This document shows, in pieces, positions 33,656 to 45,032 of a stretch of DNA of 64,000 nt (position 1 is the first letter of the stretch; the number at the start of each line of letters is the position of its first letter). The notes below the pieces were generated by a model. It made no database searches. It worked only from the letters and a program-made list of their open reading frames with translations, and was not told the origin of the DNA. This stretch comes from Anisus vortex (taxonomy: Eukaryota; Mollusca; Gastropoda; Planorbidae), in NCBI GenBank assembly GCA_949126835.1, contig OX421497.1, positions 43,174,226 through 43,238,225 of the forward strand, read 5' to 3'. Both the position numbers and the translations under genes were made by a program.

Positions 33656-33690
33656 CGCTACGCACCATCGAGTTATTTCATTGGCTGTAA
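33644..33690 (-). promoter_or_regulatory. CCAAT box and YY1-like site at the start of the spliced transcript
   Basis: On the minus strand CAGCCAAT (33687-33680) is followed about 25 bp later by GCGCGCCATTTTGTC (33658-33644), a strong match to the YY1 site GCCATTTT often found at transcription starts of TATA-less promoters. It lies directly upstream of predicted exon 1. Motif evidence only. Confidence 0.45.
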
Positions 33691-35243
33691 GATATAAAAA
33701 AAAACACTTAAAACTTTGACTACAAATGTCTTACTGACAGATCTACTGACCAAAGGTCATAAAACTCTTTTTTATCGCTTCAACGTGTGTCCAAATCACA
33801 TTGCCATCTAACATTTAAATTCTCACATTCTATTGAAGTCTGTCATCTCAAGAGCAATTAGGTTTCTAGTCAGACATTTTACAAGTCGGCCCGTAATAAA
33901 AAAAACAACAAACAAAGCGAGCCGATTCCATGCAGGGAAACGCGGGCTGAAACCATTATAATTATAACAATTATAAGGCAAGATTAGGGGAAAACCTAAT
34001 CGAGTCCATTTATGCGTTTTGAAGGCCATATTAAGACCTAATCTAAATTGGGTTATTCCATATATACAATAAAATCTGGAAAAAATATAAAATTAATAAT
34101 AACAAATTGAAGACTATCATAGGCCTATGTTTAAATCAACATACAGGGTAGGACTATTGAATTTCTTGTTTAATTATGTTAATATTTTTAATGAAACTCA
34201 AATGAAAGTAAAAAAAAAAAAAATTTGTATTCATTTTACTCGGTAGATCTAGATCTATTCATAATAAAGAAATTATTATTTTTTTAACTTAAATATACAA
34301 TTTATTTTTTTATAAATGTCTAGATCTAGATTAGATCTAGTCTATATATTTAAATTCTACACACACACACACACAAAACATTTAAAAAATGAGCTTAAAC
34401 TTTATTAATTATGTTTAAATTCCTAAAAAAAAAAACATTTAAAAAATGATATTTAAATTTCTAACATCTACGGTAGCCTACTAAAACTAACTCGATTTAT
34501 AACTTTAAAAACAGAACTAATTAAATACGTTTATTCCATCAAACAGTTAAAAATACATGAAAATGTTATAAACAACAATAGGCCTATATATATCGTTTAT
34601 TACTAGATATCTATATAATTTAGGTTGCAATACTATATAGTCTAATGTATTTCAAAACTAACAACACAAATAACTAAATCTAAATCTAATGAAAAACACG
34701 AAGACGGCAAATATAGCCTAGAGCTATTATAAACTATTGACAGGGTATCATGAAACAAGAAAGAAACATGAAAGAAACCTCGCACTCTTAGACTCCCACT
34801 GAGTCGGCCATAAAACTTTTTTTTCTCTTACCACTTCACGGGATGACCTGGGGCTATTCAATGATATGGGTAACATGATAGTAACATCACAAAAAGAAAG
34901 AACAAAATTCTTTTAGATCTTCTAACCAAAGTCGCCATAAAACTGGTCTCTATTAGCACTTCAATTTCAATACGCGCAACTCAAAAACACATAGCCACTT
35001 AACGTTAAATTCACACATTCTAATGAGGTTTAGGGTATTAGGTTTCTATTCGGCCATTTCAGAAGTCTGCCGTAATAAGAAAATCCTAAAGGAAAACGAT
35101 ACGGCATTCATTGTGGCAATTTCATTAGGACGGGATTAGGGAAATCCCTAATCGGTACGAAGCGGGTAAAACCTAATTACTAATGGGGCCTGCGCTAGCC
35201 CCCATAGACGGTATTTGACTTTCAAATGGACATGTTTAAGGGG

Positions 35244-36510
35244 TAAGCTTATATAGACCTATGTAGGCCTCGATACTCTAGTATTTTTTTTTTCAAGACT
35301 AGCTGGGTCTTTATGGATGGATAAGGTCGAAGACATAATATTATAAGATATTCTTCAATTCCTGCATGATCTTTAAATTGCTTTAGTCTTTAGGATTTAG
35401 TTTAGGTAAAGAAAAACTGTTTATGCCAAGGCAATTCACGCATAGATCTATACAAATCTATTACGTCTAGCCTACTAGTTAAAGTATAAACTAAAATAGA
35501 AATAGTGACTAAGCGTATAATACGCTCTTATTCCGAGCAATAATGAATATATGTCTTGAAGTAGTTTACACGACTATAATATATAATATAGCCGCGTCGT
35601 AGCTTGTTACATTTTTTGACCGAGTTATTGACCTTTCAACTTTAACACATTACCCAAAATAGTTACAACCCTGCTATAAATAAATGTATAACAAGTATGT
35701 TTTAGTTAAAAATAAAGAAATGGTCAATATTTATTTTATGATGAGCTATATATAGCTTATATAGCAATATAGTTTAATAATCTTCAAATTTGTCAAGAGC
35801 AAAAGACTGTTTGCCAAAGAACTATTTTGTTTTTAATAAGGAGTCATATTAGTCCGCCTTGTTTTGTAAATATTATCGCTATGATAGGCTATCTAAGAAT
35901 ATCTTATCCTATCACCGACATTCAACAACTGTTACTGTTCTCACCAGGAAAAATATTAGGAAACTACGACTACAAGATAAGCCTATACTAATTTTTAAAG
36001 TAAGTCTTACTATAGATATGCTCTTCCTTTTGTTTAATGAATTTTAATTTAATGTTATTTTAGATCAACAAATATTAATAATTCAGATATCAATTAATTA
36101 GCAAAGTTCAAACAACATGTAAAATGGAACTAAATAAATAACTAATCAGTAAATAATAAATGTTATGTAGGAGCTTTGATATTAATATTATTATAATTTA
36201 TAATGCTAATTAATTGTTGTTTGAATTAATTTTATTAACATTGTTACTAAGATTCGAGTTACATAAATTTTGTATTTGGCCTAAAATTATGTTTATTATA
36301 AAACAACACTTTTTGCAATATTTTATATTTTATATACATGCATGTGACATGTCTTTATCTTCCGCAGCTTTCAGTGCTCATCCAAATAGCCCATCTTAAC
36401 ATATGCTATACTTTAAAGAGGCTCAAATATATATAGGCCTATGTACTCACCTATTACAATGAAGATGAAGACATTTTGGTGGGCTATATTAACAATATAA
36501 TATAGTTAAT
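35244..36510. other. intergenic, no gene seen
   Basis: AT-rich with TAGGCCTA motifs and several homopolymer tracts. The frames present (about 60 codons) are of biased composition without domain signals. Confidence 0.45.
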
Positions 36511-37500
36511 ATATGCCTCAGTCCACAAGTCTGATAAGCTGATTACCTTTGGAGACTTTAACGCCAGAGTTTGCACTGACTACATGGCGATGGAGGGAAC
36601 TACTGGTGTAACTGGCATTGGTAAGTGCAACAGTAATGGACATCTATTGCTTAGGACGTGTGCAAATCATGATCTTCAGATTACCAACACTGTATTCTGC
36701 CAGCTGCAATGCAACAAAGCAACCTGGATGCACCCTCACTCTAAGCAGTGGCAGCTGGTTGACTGCAGGAATAGCAAGCAGGATACCTCGTGACTAAGGT
36801 CATGCGTGAAACTGACTGCTGGACAGATCTACTGATCTCCAGGATGCCCTACAGGTGACCACAGGGCTTTTAATGTACCAACATCTCTGGATAAAAGGGC
36901 AACATTCCAGTCTCTTGCCCATGCTCTGACTCACAAACTTGTGTCTTCAGATCCTGCGAACACGATATTCAGTTCAGATGGGCTACAGGGCTGCATTAAA
37001 AAAGCTGATATACATGTATACAGTAACTTGAGATGCGACAATGGGCACCACCAGTAGAAAGCACTAGGACTTGTTCCCTGAAAAATCAATGTCTTGCTTG
37101 ATTAAAAGCACTGACATCTCCACTGTGCACATATTAACAACTTCAAATCAGCTAGTAAGAAAGATATCTTCATCAGAATGCTCCAGATTGTCCAGGAAGA
37201 GCTCAGTGAAATCCAGGCCTATGTGGACAAAAATGACACGAATAGCTTCTACAGCGGCTCGCCTTTGCCGCTAGAAAGCTTCACCACTGATCGCTCGCTG
37301 TGGTGCAGCTAAATTGCAGATGGAGCAGTGTCCTACAAACCAAAAAAGACAGAACAATGCAGCTCGATAACCTCAACTCCGCTAATCCATGGACAGTAGC
37401 TCTGCCTTCATACACCTTCTTAAGCGAACATGCAGTGCATCAAGAGACCCAGAGTGACAGACACTTTGGGCTTGGATTGGACTCATTAGTCACTCCCTGA
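36511..37500 (+). pseudogene. LINE ORF2 fragment: AP-endonuclease domain and linker
   Basis: From 36511 the frame reads [14 protein letters not shown], then [22 protein letters not shown] and [11 protein letters not shown]. These are hallmarks of the apurinic-type endonuclease domain of non-LTR retrotransposons (GDFNAR carries the catalytic Asp and Asn). After 36793 the reading continues in other frames (DHRAFNV; QEELSEIQAYVDKND; SFYSGSPLPLES). It is therefore broken by several frameshifts and lacks the reverse transcriptase. The protein type resembles the entries often annotated as craniofacial development protein 2-like. Confidence 0.75.
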
Positions 37501-38087
37501 TGACACTTAGTCTTCATAGATACAGATGAACAAATAACAACACAGCCTGCATGCAGTTATTAAAGACAGTATAATAAAGGAGTACAAGTTATACTATACT
37601 GCTTTTTTAAGCTATTATAACTAAATAGGCCTATACAACATTTACCTTAGTAAAAATCAGGATACTGACTAACAAATATTTAAAAAAAAATCTGGAATTA
37701 AACAGTTACAATCTTAAGGATCTAAAGTCTATTTTAGGATCTATTTTGAATAAAATATTACATTTCTCATAGAGGGAAGCAAAAAATGTTTTGTTTAAAA
37801 TTTAATAAATAATTATGTAAAGTATCCAGGCTGATTTTATTCTGTTTTTTTTTACAAATAACTTTTTGTCTTTGGTCTGATATCACAAAGTTTTATTTCA
37901 ATATAGAGATAGGACAAGTTCATGAAATGTAAATTGTTACTATTGCAATAATATAATGTCATTATATTTATAATTTTTTTAAATATTTTTTTTTACTGTG
38001 GCAATACCATTTTTCTTCATAGGTAAACGGTGCAAATTCTTATGAGTAGATGAACAAAGGGCTTCAAATTAAAAAAATTAAATTGGT
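37501..38087. other. intergenic, no gene seen
   Basis: AT-rich DNA after the LINE remnant. No frames, TIR pairs or arrays recognised. Confidence 0.4.
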
Positions 38088-38297
38088 TACTTATATAGCG
38101 CTTCTATCCATGCTATTTTAGCATGCTCAGTGCGCTCTGTCAACACAATGCTGCCTGCTGGCGCAAATATGTTTACAGGCCCAAAACTCCTGCAGGGCGA
38201 CAGGGATCCGCCGATGGCCGGGCTAGAACCCGCGACGTGTCAGTTGGTTTTTGGTTGACAGTCCGGTGAACTAACCGCTGGACCAGCCGGCTTCACA
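38088..38297 (-). repeat. tRNA-derived SINE, family 2, full length
   Basis: On the minus strand: an A-box-like GCTGGTCCAGCGGTTAG head, a B-box-like GCGGGTTCTAGCCC, a middle TCGCCCTGCAGGAGTTTTGG, and a 3' end GCGCACTGAGCATGC...ATAGAAGCGCTATATAAG. Partial copies lie at 47183-47236 (3' end) and 59968-60090 (5' half). The GCGCTATATAA-type tail is common in SINEs mobilised by LINEs. Confidence 0.85.
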
Positions 38298-39339
38298 ACT
38301 TCAACTCTGAAGCAAATAAATCATTTATGTTTTAATTGTACTGCTCTGTACAAAGTTTTCTACCAGCATTCATCAAACTGTAAGCAGAGATTTTTGATTT
38401 TTACAACAGTAGCATTTTATTGAAACAACATTTACTCTATAAATCCATAATATGTTTCAAGAGACTTGATTTTTATATAGGTGTCTATATAATTAATAGT
38501 GCTTTATCAATAATTTCTCATGTTTTTTCATAGACTGATAATTTGATTATATCTGATGCTGTAAGATTAGTAAAAGAAAAATACAATTTGTATCATGATT
38601 GTATGATGTATTATATGCTCATGTTGTTAAAAATTGTTAATGATTAAATTTTTTTTAAAATTTATAAACTCATTAATTAGTTAATTAATTTTTCTGTTTC
38701 TTCTAAGTTCTTTGTTACTTATAATATATGTTTATTATACTGTACATTAATGAGTTCTTTGCTTACTCATTACTTGAGTTTTAGTTGTCTTTTTATAACG
38801 GTTTTCAAATTATATGTTGTAAAAGTATTACTTCAAGTCTCTAAATTTTTTCCTCATATTCTGCAATCTTTTTTTGGCTCATTACTCTAGCCATTCACTC
38901 AGTATTCAAACACTTAAAGCCACACCACAAACACATTCATAAACACAACTTACTATGTCCAGCCAGTGGCATAAACAATAAAATAGAGCTATCAGGTCAC
39001 TAAGTCTGGTCAACATATTTAAATAATACAGTCCAATGTGTGTCACTATAAGTCTCAGTCAATTTATAATTATTCCGTCCCTTACACATTCACTATTACT
39101 GTCACATGGTCTAAGTTCATTTAACCCATCCAGGCCCAACTGTTGCTCATACAAGAAAGAAACTAATTTAATTGACTTTGTCTTTGCACAAATATGGCAT
39201 TTAATTGTTTTTTTTTTATCTAATCTTTCAGAGAATAGTAATAAAATAATTTTGTGGTTTTCTAAGCTAGAACTAAAATTCCATTGTATTAATTACTACT
39301 TTACATCTAACCTCAATTTTTTTCTAAATTTAAAGATTT

Positions 39340-39490
39340 TACCAAGGGCAATAAACTTGTAAATTTTCACTTGTGATGAATCTTACAACTCTTTTCTGAA
39401 TTATTTCAAGTTTTGTAAATGTTTTAATTGGTTGATGAGTCTAAGGCAGAAGTTGCATATTCAAGTAAAAGTCTAAATACTTAAGATAGT
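39340..39490 (-). pseudogene. LINE reverse transcriptase fragment (Jockey/CR1-like)
   Basis: Read on the minus strand: LLLEYATSALDSSTN, then in another frame LEIIQKRVVRFIT. The pair matches the post-catalytic LEYA..WD...LE..Q+R..RF segment of Jockey/CR1-type reverse transcriptases. Short and frame-broken. Confidence 0.55.
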
Positions 39491-40092
39491 ATATGTGTTT
39501 TATCTTGTTTTTTTGTTTTACTTTTGTATACATTTTTTAAAATATGTTTTTATTGATCACTTTTATCTGCAAGTAGATTTTTTTGACAACTATAAGCATT
39601 GCAAATACAACTAAGCGCTTTGCATTTTTGTTTTAATAAAGTGTATGTATGAAAAATTATTAAATTAAATGCAGCAGTACATAAATTATGAAATCTGTAA
39701 TTAACATAGAAAGCTGAAAATAACCTATCACCCAGGTCAATTTAGGCTAATATACTGGTAGGCATAGACTCATTTTTAAACAATAGAGTTAGGTTTTCCA
39801 TGATCAAAATAACTGGTAATAAGCCAGTTTATTTGCTATTCTTTTTCCTCAATACACTCAACGAATGGCAAAAAAGTTTCAGTTAGATTACCACTTTTGT
39901 AATTTTTTCTTTTTTTTTGTTCGATATTTCATAATCTTGAGCTGATTATTTTTCCTACATAATATGCAAACTGCTGCACATAGACTGTTTTCCAGATTGA
40001 GACTATTGAAGTTCACATAGAAATAATATGGAGTTTAAGTTTGTTTCTTGTGGAACTAGAAATGTAAATGTTCAAAGATGCCGGAAAAAAAT

Positions 40093-40406
40093 AGTTTTAA
40101 AAGTAAAATGTAAACTTGATCAAATGTTACAAAAAAAATAATTATTTCATTATAAAATGTAAACTTTATTACTTTATCAATTGTTTACAAAAATATTTGT
40201 TTTAAAAGTAGGCCTAACATGTAAACTTGATCAAATGCTTTAAAATGAAATATTTCAGTTTTAAAAGTAAAATGTAAAATTTATCAAATGGTTTAAAAAA
40301 ATATTTGTTTTAAAAGTAAAAATGTAAGCTTTATCAAATACTTTAAAACATAAATTTAGTTTTAAAAGTAAAATGTAAAATTGATCAAATGCTTAAAAAA
40401 AATACT
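40093..40406. repeat. tandem repeat, ~50-bp unit, 5 diverged copies
   Basis: Units start GTTTTAAAAGTAAAATGTAA and continue ACTTGATCAAATG plus an A/T tract. One unit (40201-40250) reads AAAAGTAGGCCTAACATG where its neighbours read AAAAGTAAAATG. It is therefore locally distinguished by an inserted GGCCTA next to TA. Confidence 0.75.
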
Positions 40407-40721
40407 ACCACACGTTGAAAGCCTTTTTAATAATTAAATTAAGGCCAAATCTCCTTAATTAGCTTTGCCACAAACACTATAATATATTTGCTCGACCAAA
40501 AGGTTAAAAACTAACAAACTAAAGAAATAGCTTGTTGACAATGCTGACATCGGCATCTGCTTAGACTAGGCTATAAGAGGCTATAGGCCTATTTTACGAG
40601 GACGGAGCATTATTGAGAAATACTTTTAAGAAAGGGGAGGGAATTTTTTATTAATGTATAATGCTCAGCAGACAAGTACAAGTGTGGGCTACACTTTGTT
40701 TAAAAGATTTGTACCAGATTC

Positions 40722-42150
40722 TTCTTCTTCTTCTTTATGTGCCAGGTCTGGAGCAGACATCGGCGGTCATGACTCTCCATTCTTTCCTGTTGTTAGCTTT
40801 TTGCAGAAAGTTATTATTACTTATGTTGTTGTTCGTGACCCAATCGTTCAGGCTTTCTACATATGTTAGCCTTTGTCTTCCTCTGTCTCTCTTACCAGAT
40901 ATTTTCCCACACAAGCCAGTCTTTCTATACCATTTTCCTATAGATGTGTCCTAGAAATTTCATCTGTCTATTCCTAATGGTGTTAATGAGTTCTCTTGAG
41001 GTACATGCTGTTTTCAACACCTCTGCATTAGATTTCTTTTCAGTCCATGATATTCTCATCATCCTTCTTAGAAACCACATTTCTACTGCCTCCAATCTTT
41101 TCCTTGTTTCATTATCAATAGTCCAACATTCACATCCATATAGAAGAACAGACCAAACATACCCCTTCAGTATGCGCATTTTGGTACATATTCTGATATT
41201 TCTGTTTTTCATGATACTTCTTAAGCTCATGAAGCTGTTTTTAGCTATTGCGATTCTTCTCTTTATTTCTTTGTTGCATTTGACTTCCTGTGTTATTGTA
41301 TAGCCTAGATACTGGAAAGAATTGATTTGCTTGATGTTTTCACCTTCACTGGATAAAGAGCATCTTGGAGGTTGTCTTTTCTTAGAGATTACCATTACTT
41401 CGGTCTTACTGAGATTGAGTGTTAATCCTTTAAGTCGGCTCTCTTCTACCACCTTATTTAGAATAGTTTGCAGGGCACTTTCTGATTCTGCTATTAGTAG
41501 CCTACTGTGTCATCTGCATATCTCAGATTATTTATATTCTTTCCTCCAACTTTAATACCATCTAGGTGTTCGATATTCCGGAGTATTATTTCACTGTAGA
41601 TGTTGAAGAGGTCTGGTGATAAAACACATCCCTGTCTTACTCCTCTCTTTATTGGTTTGAATGCACTTAACTCCCCTTCATATCTAATGGCATCTTCTTG
41701 CTCCCAGTATAGATTTCTTATTATTCTGAGGTCTTTACCATCTATGTCCAGATCTTGTAATATATTAAATAGATCTTGATGTTTGACTTTGTCAAATGCC
41801 TTAGAATAATCTATAAAGCATAGATACAGGTCTTTTTGCATCTGGATGCATCTTTCAATTAACATAGATAAGGTGAAAATAGCATTTCTTGTGCTTTTAT
41901 CTGCAACAAATCCAAACTGGGTTTCTGAAATTTCCGGACGGATTTTACTTCTTATTCTTTCCATGATTATTCTGAGGAGTATTTTTGTGACATGATTCAT
42001 TAAGCTAATTGTTCTGTGTGATTCACACTCTGTTGCTCCAGGTTTCTTGGGTATTGTGATGAAAATTGATCTGCTTAAGCTTGAGGGGATCTTACCAGTA
42101 TCATATATTTTGTTAACAAGTTGAGTTATTTCATTATGTACCAGATTACA
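40722..42150 (-). pseudogene. RTE-like LINE reverse transcriptase, 5'-truncated and frameshifted
   Basis: On the minus strand, from about 42150: KIPSSLSRSIFITIPKKPGA, HRTISLMNHVTKILL, ETQFGFVADKSTRNAI, CFIDYSKAFDKVKH, GVRQGCVLSPDLFNIY, then the catalytic LRYADDTV. Two lesions are visible. At 41500-41504 a GGCTA/GCCTA insertion after ACAGTA shifts the frame and creates stops; the thumb region then continues as KVVEESRLKGLTLNLSKTEV through QYLGYTI and LYGCECWT. Near 40940 a one-base loss in an A run ends the frame at RKMV, with the rest (ERLACVGKISGKRDRGRQRL, NRKEWRVMTADVC) in another frame to a GAA-repeat tail at 40734-40720. The element lacks the endonuclease. RTE or a close relative is the best match by motif. 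Confidence 0.85.
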
Positions 42151-42779
42151 TCAATAAATTAAATGACTAAATAGGCCACGGTTACAGACGCTCCAACTAA
42201 GCTTATACAGGAGATTCGGTCCTATTATTACTCTGTCTATGCTTGTTCAAGAATAATAATGTGCGAAGAGGCTGTGTACACTATAGATCTAGTTGGATGA
42301 AATATAAGGCAATAATAAGTCTTTGGCGACTGTAAGCCTATATGTTTTAATGTTTATAAACGTGTGACGAAATGAGAAGCTTTTTGAAATTATAGGTTAA
42401 AGGTTATGATTAGCAGGACAGAAACCAATACCAGTAACAAGAGTAACGAAATTGCTGCCAATGCCTCTACTTTAGATTATTATCAAGTTTTCCTCAGTAG
42501 GCTTACGCTAAACCGTTTTCTTATATGAGTTATATGTAGGTACTAGGCCTACTAGATCTAGTATGTGTTACAACATTCATTATATGTAATAATACACATG
42601 TTTGTTCTGCTTAATTAAATGCATCTGACCATGTAAATAAACATAGACCAACATAACCAGGTCAGTGTAATCGAAACAGTATGGCTTAATTACAAGTCAA
42701 AAGTTACGTCTGGAACAAGAAGAAAAAGGCGACTGCGCATTTTATTATATTTATATTATAATAGTGTCACCTGCGACTC

Positions 42780-43062
42780 ATCATAAATCATCATCAACAT
42801 TAATTCTTCTGGTGCCTTGGTGGACATAGAGTCTGCCCACAAACGCCAACCTTCGCGGTCTCCTGCTGGTCTCTTATGTAGCTTCATTCCATGTTGCACC
42901 CTTGGCTTCCACCTGTAGGCCCTACTACTCAGTTGTCATTTCTGATGTAGACGTTCTATGCGCAGTTTGTCTTGGGGATCCAGTCTAAAGTTAGTCTGGC
43001 TCTGTTTCCATATCCTTTTCTGGTGGTGTGGCCTATCCATTTCCGCTATCTCTCAAGGATTT
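42780..43062 (-). pseudogene. LINE 3' end fragment
   Basis: On the minus strand: RPHHQKRIWKQSQTNF, then a broken middle, then RPAGDREGWRLWADSMST and an ATGATGATG-type tail. The basic C-terminal RDREGWR..A sequence followed by ATG/TGA microsatellite matches the end of RTE/Jockey-type ORF2s. Its boundary is interrupted by the MITE at 43063. Confidence 0.6.
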
Positions 43063-43155
43063 CCCAGCAGGCACACAACGTCGTATCAACGGTCACGAAA
43101 ACACATGGAAACCAAGTCTTTTCCCCCGTCGATACGACGTGGTGTGCCCGCTGGG
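43063..43155. mobile_element. palindromic MITE CCCAGYGGGCA, copy 2 (93 bp)
   Basis: CCCAGCAGGCACACAACGTC at the left and GACGTGGTGTGCCCGCTGGG at the right are near-perfect inverted repeats, with CGTATCAACGG/CCGTCGATACG inside. The interior AAACACATGGAAACC is shared with the copy at 24755-24851. Confidence 0.8.
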
Positions 43156-43159
43156 TTGG

Positions 43160-45001
43160 AGGCCTCATATTGCTCTTTAACTGTACATCACCCATAAAAG
43201 AATAACTGTTGGTTTTCCATTTTATCGAACCATAGAATATTTAGTTTTTGTACTAGTCGCCTGATAAGAAAAGTTTGTATTCTGATGGTATACGTTTCTA
43301 CTAGGCTACTCTCCTTGTCTCTGATCCGTGTATAGGATAATTAATTTAACAATACAGTTAAAGATAATATGTAATGGGTTTGGCGGCTAAGGGTCGTACA
43401 TTTTGGCCGATTTTCTACTCTCCCTCCCTCGAAAATCGCCACAAGAAGTCAAAGTCAGAGCCCTGTTCTAATATGAAGTCACAAGGCTCTGCAACCCCCC
43501 TCCCCTTCCCCTAAAAAAACACATCAACAAAAAAAATAAAATACAAACAACACAATAACAACAACAAACAAACCAAAAACAACGAACCATATTTTCTATT
43601 TCGAAATTAGCATGTTTCAATTATTTTTTGGGGCATTGTGTTATAATAATTACAACAAATAATACACTTAGCCTACTGTAATTAATTAAATGAAACTCTT
43701 TATAAGTTAATAAAGTAAAACTTGTCAAAGTGGAAATTTCATTTAAAAATGAACATTAAAAAAATCTGATCTTACATTGTTTAAACACCCTTCTGCCTCT
43801 CGTCCCATATTGTTACAAATGTACGACCCCACCCCCTAGGTGCCAGACGTCATTTATGGATAACCCCATATAGGATTGGATATACCGATTAGTGATTAGC
43901 TTTAAATGATTTATTGACAAGGTAGACACAATTGATGATCTGCTCTTTGTTTATACTTTGAATGTTTGATTTGTCGTCGGAATTATGATTGTTGTTAATT
44001 AAGAAACTAGCTTTTGAGTTCGTTAATCTTTAATCCTTCTACTTTCTCTATTTAAAATTACTTAATGGCATTTACCTTGCTGTGCTTAGGGTATCGTTTC
44101 AGTTTAAGGCGATAAAAAGACTAGGTTGACAGCAATATATATATGTAGGCCTATATCTACAAGCCGAAAGCTACTCGGCACTTTATAAGGTTGTATCGAG
44201 AATACCAAGGTTTCATCAAGAATCTAGATCTAGCAGTTTTGAGAAATATAAATATGTGGGTTTTTTATTTTTTATTTTTTTTTCTTCGGGTGATACATCA
44301 TGCCAATAGGCTTTAGTTTACGTGAACGCTTCTGATAGTGATATTATTAAATTGTAGCCTATATTATGACAATAAGTCTAAGTGTATTTAACCGAAGAAG
44401 GTGGTTTTATGATAGATTAAAAAAATAAAATTAGTCATTAGTATTAGGCGAACTGGTTGGAAATGTAGGCTAATATCGCCCGGACCTTATACGTAGGCTA
44501 ACTAACCGATAGAAACCCTGTTTGAACATTTTGCATCCGTTCTTTTTAGTTCATATAAAGTGTATTTTAAAATTCCTTTATACTTATAAACAATAAAATG
44601 TTCACTTATTAATAACAAAAAGACACAAATTCGGTAGGATTTTAAATACTTATTAAATACTTTGGCCCCACTTATTCCAAGACCTGATTAAAATAAGATC
44701 TTTTTGATAAATCAATAGGCCTAACCTTCGGCCTACATACACATTTTGCAACATTGCAGTATTGCGCCACAGTGAGAAAGCATCATAATTACGCATAATC
44801 CTAATAAAAGGCCTACATCAGCAAAAAGCTTGACAAATTTTTTTTTATGACTAATATCATATATTTAAACATAGCATTCGTAAAAAGCTCTAAAAAATAT
44901 TTAGACATAACGTTACAGCAAATCCCCTTTTAAGGGATGCTTCAAATAAGTAGGCTAGCCTATACAAACATACTGTGAGCTATCACTTTTATTTTTAATA
45001 G
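43160..45001. other. intergenic upstream of the IAP-like gene
   Basis: No gene or clear repeat recognised. The stretch ends with a plausible splice acceptor (TTTTATTTTTAATAG, to 45001) 31 bp before the IAP-like ATG, so a 5' non-coding exon may lie somewhere in this region. Confidence 0.4.
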
Positions 45002-45032
45002 ATCACCCAACCAAGGTGACCGAAACCGAAAA

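Larger units (their letters stand above)
28090..35243. mobile_element. 7.15-kb TA-flanked inverted-repeat element
   Basis: CCCCTTAAACATG at 28090-28102 recurs inverted as CATGTTTAAGGGG at 35231-35243, with TA directly outside both. Weaker similarity continues inward (CCCCATT, ATTAG, GTTTTCCCC on both arms). The arms are the only GC-rich parts (28090-28460 and parts of 33640-35220) and share CCTAATC/GATTAGG motifs. Two direct subterminal repeats lie at about 33745-34060 and 34870-35180 (AATTAGGTTTCTA / TATTAGGTTTCTA, CCGTAATAA). The 5-kb interior has no ORF above about 70 codons but contains well-formed splice sites on the minus strand. It is read as a large non-autonomous or decayed DNA transposon; the short TIR leaves room for coincidence. 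Confidence 0.55.

Noticed and set aside
36584..36793. Small host gene
   Set aside because: Clear LINE endonuclease motifs in and before the frame, with continuation in other frames.
40925..42000. Two separate host genes on the minus strand
   Set aside because: They are two frames of one RTE-like reverse transcriptase, split by a 5-bp insertion.
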